Below are positions 32,169-41,412 of a stretch of 64,000 nt of DNA, in pieces (position 1 is the first letter of the stretch; the number at the start of each line of letters is the position of its first letter). The notes below the pieces were generated by a model. That model was given only the letters and a program-made list of their open reading frames with translations. It was not told the origin of the DNA and did not search any database. The DNA is from Bacteroidaceae bacterium (GTDB lineage Bacteria; Bacteroidota; Bacteroidia; Bacteroidales; Bacteroidaceae). The DNA is taken from the NCBI GenBank assembly GCA_017615245.1, contig JAGAAL010000040.1, forward strand, positions 43,012 through 107,011. Reading direction: 5' to 3'. The position numbers and the translations under genes are program-made.

Positions 32169-34241
32169 TTACTTCACCCAAACCTTCTTACCGTTGATGA
32201 TGTAGAGACCTTTCTGAAGGCCGGCTCCGTCGCCTCGTTTCCGTCCGCTGAGATCATATACAGCTTCCTTCCCCTGAGAGATTTGGGGAGTATTGATTCC
32301 TGCAGGCACACCTCCTATATAGATGTGGAAGATGAACTTGGCTGTTGCCACATTGCCGTCGTTGTCCTTATAGCGGAATCCTTGTCCTAACTGATATACC
32401 TCGCCATTCTTACAATGGTTGGGATACTGCCCGATGGTGAAAGTGAGGGTCGTTGCATCGAGTTCGGAATAGACATACGAGTCGTTACCCCAGCTGCACA
32501 CGTTACCTGTCTTGGTGAACCAATGTCCGTATCCGTTTGCGGTAGAGCCGCTGTTAACAACTGCGTTGGTTCTGGGATTGAGCGGCACGAAGTTGATGGT
32601 GTTCTTTGCCTGATTGGATGAATAGGTCTTCATCAGCTTACCGATTTCTGTCGGCTGTATCCTCAGGGCGTTACCAATAGCTGCATACTGCTCTGTGGTG
32701 AGGTTGTAGGTAGTACCTGTGTAGTCGTTTCCTGTCGTAGCAGGGAAGCCAACATAGATATCGAATGTCACATCTGAAGGCTTGATGGAGGTATCGCTCA
32801 AATCTATTGTCGGAATATGCCCTACTATATCGGTATTCGTGAACTCTAACTGATAGGGCCATTGGTCATCGTTGCTGATGTTTTCGTCCCACTTGTGGAC
32901 GATATACACCGTAGGAGAAGGGCTGACGACGAACCATAGCCGCTCTGTGTTCTCTGGAACCACGAAGGTAGTGGTATCGCTCACGGCTGAAGTGGAATGT
33001 CCCCTTGCATAGATGGTATCAACATCCTGATACACGCGTGTGCCGTCCTTGAGAAGGGCTACATACCCGTGACGGAATCCGCGACGTGTCTTCTCGGAGA
33101 AGTTGTTGTATTTCGTCACATCGGCTGTTACGAACTTATCGCCATTATTATACTGGGCAGGATCGTTCGCAGCCAGAGCAGAACCTCCAGGAAGTGCCGT
33201 GAAGATGGTCTGGACGGTAGTGCCTGCCTGTGGTACCTGAAGCGGAATGACATTGAATCCTGTGCTCTGCGGACAACTTGAATAAGCCACCTGAAGCTTC
33301 CCGTCGCCTATATCTATATAATTATAGGTGTACTTCCCGATTGAACTCTTTCCGTAACTGCGGACGGCATCCATATCGTAGGTCACCATACGGCTGGCAT
33401 ATTCGTAGATTTCCTTGAAGAAATCCTTCACAGACACACCAAATACACGCATATAAACCTGACAAGGGTCTTCGCCTGATACCGTTCCCCCACGCCATAT
33501 ACGACCGATAGCATCGATGCCGTACTTATCTGTCCAATAATAGTGGAGCCAGTAACTCTGATAACGCTGCCACTCGTGGGTGAAGGCATAGTTGTGGTTG
33601 TGCTGCCACAGGCCGATACTCTGTGATATCATCAGGTCGGGATATGCCTGCACGGACTGCCACTGAGCGGTCTGCTCCCAGAACGTGGAGCCGTTACCTA
33701 TCGACTGACGGAAACCCGTATAGCCACCCAGGTCGCAATAGACCTGATACTGGAACGAGTGACCAATCTCGTGTGCGATGGTCTGACCCACAGGATGGCA
33801 GGTCTGCGGGGTAACCCACAAGGCACCAATGGTGTTGTCGTAGCCAGAACCGGTTGCTGTCCAGCCTGTATCGTACAGAAGACAGATAATCATCTTATAC
33901 TGATTGAGTTTCGACTTGATGCTGAGGTCGGCAAACTTCAGCTGGTTGATATACAGGTCGTAGAACGACTCTGCCTTGTAGAGCAAGTCGGTCACGTTGA
34001 CATACAGGGAATTGGAGGTTGACAGCTGATCGGGAGGCGTCTTACCGTATCCTGTACCATAATATACATCGAAGTGATCGCTACTCTTCGCATGTTTATA
34101 CAGCGTCAGACCGTCGCTCTGACGGTATACGGTACCGTTTTCGTCAGTCGATTTCGTCCAACTTTTAGGAACATACGACGACTGCGCCATCATAGTGGTG
34201 CAGAGCGCCAAGGCTGTCATTATTACGGAAAATCTTTTCAT
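32169..34241 (-). CDS. Secreted DUF6055/DUF4859-like putative metalloprotease with T9SS-type tail
   Basis: A 690-residue protein with signal peptide (about 1-19). Residues about 40-330 look like a DUF6055 domain with the zinc-protease motif HEIGHSFQYQ (H157, E158, H161). About 500-640 matches the DUF4859 pattern (DVTFDIYVGFPATTG; YPNHCKNGEVYQLGQGFRY), a beta-sandwich often attached to secreted proteins. The end AVYDLSGRKRGDG, then KGLYIINGKKVWVK is a typical T9SS type A sorting signal. Likely exported to the cell surface; substrate unknown, possibly host or dietary glycoprotein. No -33/-7 promoter is obvious in the 59 bases between it and higA. Confidence 0.82.
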   Translation of the reverse strand: MKRFSVIMTALALCTTMMAQSSYVPKSWTKSTDENGTVYRQSDGLTLYKHAKSSDHFDVYYGTGYGKTPPDQLSTSNSLYVNVTDLLYKAESFYDLYINQLKFADLSIKSKLNQYKMIICLLYDTGWTATGSGYDNTIGALWVTPQTCHPVGQTIAHEIGHSFQYQVYCDLGGYTGFRQSIGNGSTFWEQTAQWQSVQAYPDLMISQSIGLWQHNHNYAFTHEWQRYQSYWLHYYWTDKYGIDAIGRIWRGGTVSGEDPCQVYMRVFGVSVKDFFKEIYEYASRMVTYDMDAVRSYGKSSIGKYTYNYIDIGDGKLQVAYSSCPQSTGFNVIPLQVPQAGTTVQTIFTALPGGSALAANDPAQYNNGDKFVTADVTKYNNFSEKTRRGFRHGYVALLKDGTRVYQDVDTIYARGHSTSAVSDTTTFVVPENTERLWFVVSPSPTVYIVHKWDENISNDDQWPYQLEFTNTDIVGHIPTIDLSDTSIKPSDVTFDIYVGFPATTGNDYTGTTYNLTTEQYAAIGNALRIQPTEIGKLMKTYSSNQAKNTINFVPLNPRTNAVVNSGSTANGYGHWFTKTGNVCSWGNDSYVYSELDATTLTFTIGQYPNHCKNGEVYQLGQGFRYKDNDGNVATAKFIFHIYIGGVPAGINTPQISQGKEAVYDLSGRKRGDGAGLQKGLYIINGKKVWVK

Positions 34242-34300
34242 TTTGTCTGATTTTGTAAATTAGTTAATGTGTGTTTTCGGTTACTAAAATATGCCGATTC

Positions 34301-34642
34301 TTACCAAAGAGCCACTTTTCCCAGACTGCCGCCAAGGTCGAGTGATGCTGTGGCAACTCCCAATGCCTTGAACACACGGCTCATCGTTGGGATGGTGATA
34401 CAATGACCCTTTTCGAGCTTAGAAATCTGGGCACGCTTCACTCCGATGCGTTCTCCCAACTCCTCCTGCGTAAGATTCTGCTCCAGGCGAGCCTTTTTGA
34501 TGGCTTCTCCAATGAAGTATGCATGAACAGCTTCTGCCACACGCCTTTCGTGCTCGTCACGCTCTGGCGTTCCGATAGGACCAAAATGCTCGTCAAGCAC
34601 TTCCTCCATCGTGTACAATTTGAATTCTCCTACTTGTTCCAT
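34301..34642 (-). CDS. HigA-type XRE-family antitoxin
   Basis: A 113-residue protein with an N-terminal extension and a C-terminal helix-turn-helix (about residues 55-110; LTQEELGERIGVKRAQISKLEKG). It begins 2 bases after the stop of the toxin gene on the same strand, the toxin-first order of higBA. It should neutralise the toxin and repress the shared promoter. Confidence 0.88.
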   Translation of the reverse strand: MEQVGEFKLYTMEEVLDEHFGPIGTPERDEHERRVAEAVHAYFIGEAIKKARLEQNLTQEELGERIGVKRAQISKLEKGHCITIPTMSRVFKALGVATASLDLGGSLGKVALW

Positions 34643-34644
34643 TG

Positions 34645-34986
34645 CTATTTATATTTATTGAAATAATCCATTCTGATCTTTTCTGCCTTGCTAATTTCCT
34701 TAGCAGGCGTTTTCTCTGTTTTCTTGACAATACCGTGAGTAGCAATAACCAAAGCATTTCTTCTTGTATCCCAAAAAGCGAACAACCTGTATTGCAACCC
34801 GTTATAGTATGTACGGAATTCCCAAATATCAGATCCTTCCAATTTTTTGAAAATCTTTATATCACGTTCACCTGCCTCGACCCTATGAATGTTGTCGAGA
34901 ATCTTGTCACCAGCACGCCTTGGTTGAGACTCAATGAAATTAAAAGCCTCTTCCATATAAACCACTTTCAGCCTGTATGTTGCCAT
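34645..34986 (-). CDS. HigB/RelE-ParE-family toxin
   Basis: A 113-residue basic protein of the RelE/ParE superfamily, phage-derived Gp49-like/HigB type: YMEEAFNFIESQP at the start, then IFKKLEGSDIWEFRTYYNGLQYRLFAFWD and a Lys-rich end KTEKTPAKEISKAEKIRMDYF. Such toxins cleave ribosome-bound mRNA. It is first in the pair, with a -7-like TAAATTTG (35014-35007) about 20 bases upstream. Confidence 0.88.
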   Translation of the reverse strand: MATYRLKVVYMEEAFNFIESQPRRAGDKILDNIHRVEAGERDIKIFKKLEGSDIWEFRTYYNGLQYRLFAFWDTRRNALVIATHGIVKKTEKTPAKEISKAEKIRMDYFNKYK

Positions 34987-35006
34987 TACTTATTTGTTTT
35001 ACGGTG

Positions 35007-35014
35007 CAAATTTA
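35007..35014 (-). promoter_or_regulatory. -7-like element of the toxin-antitoxin operon
   Basis: Minus strand TAAATTTG, a TAnnTTTG match just upstream of the toxin start. The rest of the 240-bp gap to the GH28 gene is A+T-rich with no gene seen. Confidence 0.5.
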
Positions 35015-35193
35015 AGCAATTGTTTCCAATCTACGATACAATATGATAGTTTTTTTTCTTTTAACTTGTATTTTTAACGTATAAAGCACATACATTGTTT
35101 ATGGGAGAATGCAAAATGTTGCCAATTAATCATAATCGACAATAGGAAGTAGAATAAAACAGTTAATATTTTCCCGAACAAGATGTTTTTACT

Positions 35194-35201
35194 ATCTTTG
35201 C
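35194..35201 (+). promoter_or_regulatory. -7 element of the GH28-GH105 gene
   Basis: TATCTTTG, an exact consensus match 26 bases before the ATG at 35227. Confidence 0.65.
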
Positions 35202-35226
35202 AAGGTGAATCGATAACACAAGAACA

Positions 35227-37875
35227 ATGAAACGGTTATTCTTCCTCATATCGATTGTGACGGCTGCTGTGACGATACAGGCACAGGAGTGGAATACTGC
35301 ATTGTATCAGCAGATTGAACAGAGCATACGTGTGCCGCAGTTTGCTGAAGAGGAGTATGATATCACACACTATGGTGCCCGTAGCAACGGGACAGCAGCA
35401 AAGAATCAAAAAGCGATTCAAAAAGCCATTGATAAGTGTGCGAAGAAGGGAGGAGGACGTGTGGTAGTTCCTGCCGGACAGACGTTCCTGACAGCAGCTA
35501 TCACGCTGAAAAGCGGTGTGAATTTGGAAGTACAAGAGGGAGCCGTGCTGGAGTTTGCGTTCGAACCAACACTCTATCCTATCGTGGAAACTTCATGGGA
35601 AGGACTGGAATGTTTCAACCTTTCACCTTGTATCTATGCCTTCAAGGCGAAAGACATCGCCATCACGGGTAAAGGTACCATCGATGGGGGCGGATCGACT
35701 GATACTTGGTGGCCTTGGTGCGGGAGTGCCCGATATGGCGCAAAACCCGATGAAATCGGCCAAAATCACGGATCACGTGCCCGTTTGTTGAAAAATGGAG
35801 AGGACGGAATACCTATGTATGATGAGAAAGGGCGACGAAGTCCGGAACGGGTGTTCGGACCTCAGGACGGACTGCGTCCGCAGTTGATCAACTTCAATAA
35901 ATGTGAGGGAATCCTGATGGAAGATGTCACCCTGCTGCGTTCACCTTTCTGGGTAATCCACCCCCTACAATCAACAGATATCACCATACGCAGGGTGAAG
36001 ATGATTAACAACGGTCCGAATGGTGACGGATGCGACCCAGAATGCTGCAACCGCGTACTGATAGAGGATTGTTTCTTCAATACAGGCGACGACTGTATCG
36101 CCATCAAGAGCGGCAGGAACAGGGACGGTCGCAGCCGCAATATCCCCTCACAGAACATCATTGTGAGGCATTGTGAGATGCGTAACGGACATGGAGGAGT
36201 GGTGATAGGCAGCGAAATCAGCGGTGGGACGCGTAACATCTTTGCACACGATTGCACAATGGATTCGCCCCAACTGGAACGTGTGCTGCGCATCAAGACC
36301 AACTCATGCCGGGGAGGAATCATCGAGAACGTCAGCATGAAAGACATCAAGGTGGGCGTGTGCAAGGAGGCGGTACTGAAAATCAATCTCGACTATGAGC
36401 ACAATGAAGTGTGCGAACGAGGGCATTACCCCACCGTTCGCAACATCTATATGGAAAATGTAAGCAGCAAGCAATCGAAATATGCCACCCAAATCATCGG
36501 CTTGGACGAGGGAACATACGTGGAAAACATCCACCTCGAGAACTGTAGGTTCGATGGAGTACAAGCAGGCAATTATATCGTCGGGAAAGCCGAAAACGTG
36601 CGATTTCATCGGGTTTTTATCAATGATTCGTTAGCCGAGCATCACCTGCCTTATCGATATTATAGCGAGTGGATGACCCTCTCGGAAATGGTGCGCACAC
36701 CGCAATCGTACCTATTGGATTTCTCAACGAAACCGAAGTGGAGTTATGTGATGGGAATCGAACTCGAAAGCATGCTCGACACCTATCTGGCACATGGAAA
36801 CGAAGACATCCTGAAATATTGCCAGCAATATATCGACACAATGATTACCGCAGAGGGTGCTATCAGAGGGTACAACCTGCTCGATTACAACCTCGACAAC
36901 ATCCGCACAGGACATTTCCTGGCACGGATGTACCAACAGAATCCCGAGCAGAAGAACCTGACAGCCATCAAAACCCTGATGCAACAGCTGGAAAACCAGC
37001 CTCGCACCAAAGCTGATCAGGTGTATTGGCACAAAGCCATCTATGCCTACCAAGTATGGCTCGACGGCATCTTTATGGGGCTGCCCTTCCGCTGCCTCAC
37101 GGCTCCTATCACGGAAAAAGCTGGACTTGGCAATCGCATGCCCCTGGAGACTGATATCAGAATTCAGAACATCTACAACGATGCTGTCAACCAGCTGCTA
37201 ACCACCTATGAACGTACCTTAGATCCCATTACAGGCTTGAACCGTCATGCCTACGACGAAACACGCAACACCTTCTGGGCTGACCGCGAGACAGGATGCT
37301 CACAACACTGCTGGGCACGTGCTCAGGGGTGGTTTTCGATGGCATTGATAGAAATTCTCGATGTGCTGCCCAAAAGCTATACACGCAGGAATGAGGTGAT
37401 TACATTGCTACAGAAAGACCTTGATGCTGTCATCAAGTGGCAAGATCAGGAGTCGGGGGTATGGTATCAGGTGATGGATGCACCTGGGCGTGAAGGCAAT
37501 TACCTGGAATCGACAGCCTCGTGCATGTTTGCATATACCCTACTGAAAGCCTATCGCAGGGGCTATCTCGATGCTCGCTATCGTGATGCAGGCATCAAGG
37601 CATACAAAGGCATCCTCCGCCATTTCATCCGCATCAATGCCGACCAGACCATTTCGTTAACCCAATGTTGTTCCGTTGCCGGATTGGGGCCTGCGGCGAC
37701 GCCTGATGTGAAAGAAGCGATGCAGCAGTATAACCCACAGGGTACGCTCAATGAGAACCGCAGACGCGATGGCAGCTATGAATACTATCTTTCAGAGCCA
37801 ATACGTGAAAATGACCCGAAAGGGATAGGGCCATTTATATGGGCTTCGCTCGAAATGGAGAAGTTAGGGCTTTGA
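35227..37875 (+). CDS. GH28 polygalacturonase fused to a GH105 unsaturated uronyl hydrolase
   Basis: An 882-residue secreted enzyme with signal peptide (about 1-19). Residues about 40-490 form a GH28 beta-helix with all family motifs: NGDGCDP (about 264), TGDDCIAIKSG (about 285), GHGGVVIGSE (about 320) and RVLRIKTN (about 352). Residues about 515-880 match GH105 (DGIFMGLPF; CWARAQGWFSMAL; QCCSVAGLG), the family that removes unsaturated galacturonyl units left by pectin lyases. The two active sites would cut homogalacturonan or rhamnogalacturonan and trim ends in one polypeptide. No SusCD pair is adjacent. Confidence 0.93.
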   Translation: MKRLFFLISIVTAAVTIQAQEWNTALYQQIEQSIRVPQFAEEEYDITHYGARSNGTAAKNQKAIQKAIDKCAKKGGGRVVVPAGQTFLTAAITLKSGVNLEVQEGAVLEFAFEPTLYPIVETSWEGLECFNLSPCIYAFKAKDIAITGKGTIDGGGSTDTWWPWCGSARYGAKPDEIGQNHGSRARLLKNGEDGIPMYDEKGRRSPERVFGPQDGLRPQLINFNKCEGILMEDVTLLRSPFWVIHPLQSTDITIRRVKMINNGPNGDGCDPECCNRVLIEDCFFNTGDDCIAIKSGRNRDGRSRNIPSQNIIVRHCEMRNGHGGVVIGSEISGGTRNIFAHDCTMDSPQLERVLRIKTNSCRGGIIENVSMKDIKVGVCKEAVLKINLDYEHNEVCERGHYPTVRNIYMENVSSKQSKYATQIIGLDEGTYVENIHLENCRFDGVQAGNYIVGKAENVRFHRVFINDSLAEHHLPYRYYSEWMTLSEMVRTPQSYLLDFSTKPKWSYVMGIELESMLDTYLAHGNEDILKYCQQYIDTMITAEGAIRGYNLLDYNLDNIRTGHFLARMYQQNPEQKNLTAIKTLMQQLENQPRTKADQVYWHKAIYAYQVWLDGIFMGLPFRCLTAPITEKAGLGNRMPLETDIRIQNIYNDAVNQLLTTYERTLDPITGLNRHAYDETRNTFWADRETGCSQHCWARAQGWFSMALIEILDVLPKSYTRRNEVITLLQKDLDAVIKWQDQESGVWYQVMDAPGREGNYLESTASCMFAYTLLKAYRRGYLDARYRDAGIKAYKGILRHFIRINADQTISLTQCCSVAGLGPAATPDVKEAMQQYNPQGTLNENRRRDGSYEYYLSEPIRENDPKGIGPFIWASLEMEKLGL

Positions 37876-37970
37876 GAGTTGAGAGTTTAGAGTGTAGAGT
37901 TTAGAGTAGTTGAAAGTGTAGAGTTGAGTGTTTAGAGTTTAGGGTAGTTGAGAGTGTAGAGTTGAGAAGT
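37876..37970. repeat. GAGAGTTTAGAGTG-type intergenic repeat
   Basis: About ten tandem TAGAGTTGAGAG / GTTTAGAGTGTAGAG units fill the gap between two convergent genes. It is the reverse-complement form of the AACTCTCAAC class. Confidence 0.75.
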
Positions 37971-37974
37971 GATT

Positions 37975-38481
37975 CTAGGCAAGCTCGAGCAGGCGAAATT
38001 CTGTGTTTTTCATACGAACTATATCGGCTATTTCAACATGGTGGTAAACGGCTTGAATCTGGCGGCAGAAAAGGCCGTGGCTGATAGCTAGGACGGTTTG
38101 GGATGTATAATGGTTTCGTACAAAGGTAAGGAAATCTTGTGCCCGCTGACGCATCGCCGTGAGGGTCTCAGCATCATCAGGAATACGAATCTTGGTCACC
38201 CCATCGACAACCATACCCGTAGCACTACCCCAATCACGCTCACGCAGAAGAGGCGTGTAAACGATGGGAAGCTGGAGCACTTCGTTAATGATAAGCGCAG
38301 TATCCTTGCAGCGCTGGATGTCGCTACAAAGAATGAGTGTAAGCCCCAATGACTGAAGGGCAGGAATAGAGGCCGCAATCTGTGCCTTGCCTTCTTCGGT
38401 GAGGGTACCTGGCATGCATCCTTGAAGGATATGTTGCCGATTTTCCTCGGTTTCACCGTGTCGATAGAGGTAAAGGAGCAT
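37975..38481 (-). CDS. Histidine phosphatase family protein
   Basis: A 168-residue cytoplasmic phosphatase. The phosphoaccepting histidine is in YRHGETEENRQHILQG at the start; the second active-site histidine is in LAISHGLF. It resembles alpha-ribazole phosphatase and phosphoglycerate mutase-like enzymes; no cobalamin genes are nearby, so the substrate cannot be assigned. It is isolated, with repeats on both sides. Confidence 0.9.
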   Translation of the reverse strand: MLLYLYRHGETEENRQHILQGCMPGTLTEEGKAQIAASIPALQSLGLTLILCSDIQRCKDTALIINEVLQLPIVYTPLLRERDWGSATGMVVDGVTKIRIPDDAETLTAMRQRAQDFLTFVRNHYTSQTVLAISHGLFCRQIQAVYHHVEIADIVRMKNTEFRLLELA

Positions 38482-38489
38482 GGGGGTAA

Positions 38490-38566
38490 GAGTGTAGAGT
38501 TTAGAGTTTAGAGTGTAGAGTTGTTGAAAAAGTTGAAAGTTTATAGTTGATAGTTTAAAGTTTAAA
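38490..38566. repeat. AGAGTTTAGAGTGTAGAG-type intergenic repeat
   Basis: Tandem GTGTAGAGTTTAGAGTTTAGAG then TTGAAAGTTTATAGTTGATAG units between the phosphatase and the YqaA-like gene. Confidence 0.6.
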
Positions 38567-38614
38567 GGGGCGGCCTTGTCGTTATAACGTTATTACGGGA
38601 GGGAGGTCGCTTTA

Positions 38615-39070
38615 TTATTTTAACGCAAGAACGGAATAGGCAACAATGACGTAACGAACGGTTTTGCCGAGGAAGGTGGTGAGGAACGTATACCACACAT
38701 TGGCTTTGAGCATTCCTAAAGCGAGGCTGATGGCTGTTCCGAGGATTGGAGCGAAGGTGAAGAAGCCCATCCACGCCCCGTATTTCATCACATACTGCTG
38801 GGCTGTATCCATGCGTTCAGGTTTGATATGAAAGATGCGTGAAACGGTCTGCGGCTTACAGAGCGAACCAATGAAATAGTTGACCATCGACCCTAACACA
38901 TTGCCTATCGTACCACTCACTACAACCAATACCGGATCCATTGAGGTGGTAGCTAACAGGGCTGCCATGACTGCCTCACTGCTGAATGGGAAGAAGGTAC
39001 CAGCAAAGAAGGAAGCAATACCCATTCCCCAATATCCATAGCTGATGAAAAACTCGTTCAAAGAATCCAT
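38615..39070 (-). CDS. YqaA/DedA-like small membrane protein
   Basis: A protein of about 151 residues beginning MDSLNEFFISYGYWGMGIAS. Four or so hydrophobic segments and the pattern FAGTFFPFSSEAVMAALL then GNVLGSMVNYFIG match the YqaA/SNARE-associated (DedA) family of lipid-related membrane proteins. The start at 39070 overlaps the preceding gene by 13 bases; a longer GTG-start frame begins inside that gene and is less likely. Function in this organism is unknown. Confidence 0.85.
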   Translation of the reverse strand: MDSLNEFFISYGYWGMGIASFFAGTFFPFSSEAVMAALLATTSMDPVLVVVSGTIGNVLGSMVNYFIGSLCKPQTVSRIFHIKPERMDTAQQYVMKYGAWMGFFTFAPILGTAISLALGMLKANVWYTFLTTFLGKTVRYVIVAYSVLALK

Positions 39071-40041
39071 GCGTTGAGTATATATGTGACAAGAACTAAT
39101 ATGGTGAATATCCACACCAAAATGTTACTCAATGGGGTATCATCGTTCGAGATATAATGACCTCCCATCAAAGCCGTGAAGATGATGACAACAGGGAGGA
39201 TGGTATGGATGCTGACCGGCTGGAGCAGGAGCAGCAGGAAATAAGCCAATCCATGGAGCACAATCAAGTAATAAAGCATACGGACACGTGTTTTATCAAG
39301 ATAGTTGCGCATCAAGAAGTCAATCGTTCCAATTAGAAAGATGGCAAAAGCCAACCAAATCATGACAGTTTGTGATGCAGAGTGAAGGGAATAGCCACCC
39401 CACTCAAAATCCACCATTTGATGCAAGATACCCGAAAAAACAGCCATTCCATCGAGGCAATAGGCGATAGTGCCAATCAACCAGAAGGGGGAAATCAATC
39501 CCAAAATAGCTGCACAGACACTACGGGGATTGAGTGCCCGAAGCAGATAGAGGGAGAATACATATAATGGCATCATCCATACCAACTTAGGATAGAACAC
39601 CACACTGACACCCAGACACAGGAAGGAGATGTAAGTATTGCCTGCCGAGGCTTCCTGATGATAAGTGCTGAACAAGAAGAACAAGGACAACAAGATGAAG
39701 TACATCACGATGAAACCGGGCTGAAACGCATGCAGAAAGACACATGCTAACATGAGAGCGGCAAAAGTGAAACTAATGGTTCGCGAGTTGATACGTAACA
39801 ACACATGCGACAAATTCAGTTCATGAATGCTGTAAACCGACAGAATCATTGTGAGAATGGCTAACAGCTGGTTGACCCATCCCCTATGAATCACAGCACC
39901 AGGCAACAAGCGCCACAGCCCCTCATGACTGTCGTGCGTCTCGGGACTGACACTTCCTGCAACGATCCATGCAATCACCACGATGACGGACACCGTGTGC
40001 AGTGAGGTGGGACTGATGGCTAACCTACGCTGATAATTCAT
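39058..40041 (-). CDS. Polytopic membrane protein of unknown function
   Basis: A 327-residue protein with about nine hydrophobic spans (for example 18-31, 60-78, 88-106, 108-124, 150-170, 178-198, 228-246, 258-278, 305-325) and short polar loops. No catalytic motif or named family is recognised. Its start overlaps the purD stop by one base (TAATG), and its end overlaps yqaA, so the three genes form one coupled unit, although no link in function is obvious. Confidence 0.7.
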   Translation of the reverse strand: MNYQRRLAISPTSLHTVSVIVVIAWIVAGSVSPETHDSHEGLWRLLPGAVIHRGWVNQLLAILTMILSVYSIHELNLSHVLLRINSRTISFTFAALMLACVFLHAFQPGFIVMYFILLSLFFLFSTYHQEASAGNTYISFLCLGVSVVFYPKLVWMMPLYVFSLYLLRALNPRSVCAAILGLISPFWLIGTIAYCLDGMAVFSGILHQMVDFEWGGYSLHSASQTVMIWLAFAIFLIGTIDFLMRNYLDKTRVRMLYYLIVLHGLAYFLLLLLQPVSIHTILPVVIIFTALMGGHYISNDDTPLSNILVWIFTILVLVTYILNAWIL

Positions 40042-41336
40042 TATCCCAAATCTTTTCCGATGTCCGAACGGAAATATTTCTTTTCAAACCGTATCTTCTG
40101 TGCCTCCTGGAACGACTTTGCCAAAGCCTCAGCCTTGTCCTTTCCATAGGAACTGACAGCGATGACACGACCTCCTGCGGTAACAAGCCTCTCCCCCGGC
40201 CCCTCCCCTCCAGGAAGGGGAGAAAGTGCGGTACCTGCATGGAACACAATACTGCCTTCCACCTGATCAATTCCTGTGATGGGGAATCCTTTCTGATATG
40301 CCTCAGGATAGCCTCCAGATACTAACATGACGCATACGGCAGCACGCTCGTCGAATACCAATTCCTTGGTGTCGAGATTGCCCTGAGCCACCCCTTCGAG
40401 CAGATCCACCAAATCGCTCTTAATGCGGAGCATCACACTCTCGGTTTCTGGATCGCCCATACGTACATTATATTCGATAACCATTGGGTCGCCACCTACG
40501 TTGATCAGTCCGAAGAAGATGAAACCCTTATACTCGATGCCTTCAGCAGCCAAACCCTCGACAGTAGGACGGATAATACGATCCTCTACCTTCTGCATCC
40601 ATTCCTTATCGGCAAACGGAACAGGGCTGACAGAACCCATCCCACCAGTATTCAGACCCGTATCGCCTTCACCGATACGCTTATAGTCCTTTGCTTCAGG
40701 TAGAATCTTATAGTGGGTGCCATCGGTCAGCACAAAAACAGAACATTCAATACCGCTGAGGAACTCCTCAATCACCACTGTTGCACTGGCATTTCCAAAC
40801 ATACCGCCCAACATTTCCTTGAACTCGCGCTTGGCTTCATCGAGGGTCGGCACAATCAGCACACCCTTTCCGGCACATAAACCGTCGGCCTTCAAGACGT
40901 AGGGGGGCTGAAGGGTTTCCAAAAATGCCAAACCTTCCTGCACATGCTCGCCATTGAAGCTCTTATAGGCTGCTGTAGGGATATTGTGACGCTGCATGAA
41001 TCCCTTAGCAAACTCCTTAGAACCTTCCAAGACCGCACCCTGTCTGGATGGACCGATCACTGGAATCGATTTCAACTGGGTATCGTTCTTAAAATAATCA
41101 TAAATGCCTTTCACTAACGGGTCTTCCGGTCCCACTACCACCATATCAACATTGTGGCTCAATACAAATTCCTTGATTCCATCGAAATCATCCGCTTTAA
41201 TCGCCACATTCTGACCTATACTCCCAGTACCTCCGTTACCTGGTGCGATGAAGAGGTTGTCAACTTTCTTGCTTTGAGCAATCTTCCAAGCTAAGGCGTG
41301 CTCACGGCCTCCGCTTCCTAATAACAAAATATTCAT
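40041..41336 (-). CDS. purD: Phosphoribosylamine-glycine ligase
   Basis: A 431-residue purine-synthesis enzyme joining glycine to phosphoribosylamine with ATP. The N-terminal [20 protein letters not shown], the ATP-grasp core ([46 protein letters not shown]) and the end are complete. I chose ATG 41336; the longer frame adds 14 atypical residues. Near residues 370-383 the loop [20 protein letters not shown] carries an extra segment encoded by a CCCCTCC-type repeat. It heads a unit with the membrane protein and yqaA-like gene. Confidence 0.96.
   Translation of the reverse strand: MNILLLGSGGREHALAWKIAQSKKVDNLFIAPGNGGTGSIGQNVAIKADDFDGIKEFVLSHNVDMVVVGPEDPLVKGIYDYFKNDTQLKSIPVIGPSRQGAVLEGSKEFAKGFMQRHNIPTAAYKSFNGEHVQEGLAFLETLQPPYVLKADGLCAGKGVLIVPTLDEAKREFKEMLGGMFGNASATVVIEEFLSGIECSVFVLTDGTHYKILPEAKDYKRIGEGDTGLNTGGMGSVSPVPFADKEWMQKVEDRIIRPTVEGLAAEGIEYKGFIFFGLINVGGDPMVIEYNVRMGDPETESVMLRIKSDLVDLLEGVAQGNLDTKELVFDERAAVCVMLVSGGYPEAYQKGFPITGIDQVEGSIVFHAGTALSPLPGGEGPGERLVTAGGRVIAVSSYGKDKAEALAKSFQEAQKIRFEKKYFRSDIGKDLG
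40189..40226 (-). repeat. CCCCGGCCCCTCCCC-type repeat inside purD
   Basis: A CTCTCCCCCGGCCCCTCCCC - GGAAGGGGAGA block encodes [12 protein letters not shown] on the minus strand, between segments that are normally almost adjacent. Confidence 0.75.
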
Positions 41337-41351
41337 CGACTTAATTATTAT

Positions 41352-41412
41352 TTTACTATTAACTCTCAACTTACTCAACTAACTATAAACTATAAACTTT
41401 AAACTATAAACT
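41352..41412. repeat. AACTATAAAC-type intergenic repeat
   Basis: TTAACTCTCAACTTACTCAAC then AACTATAAACTATAAACTTT units (three to four) sit between purD and the DPP-IV-like gene. Confidence 0.65.
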
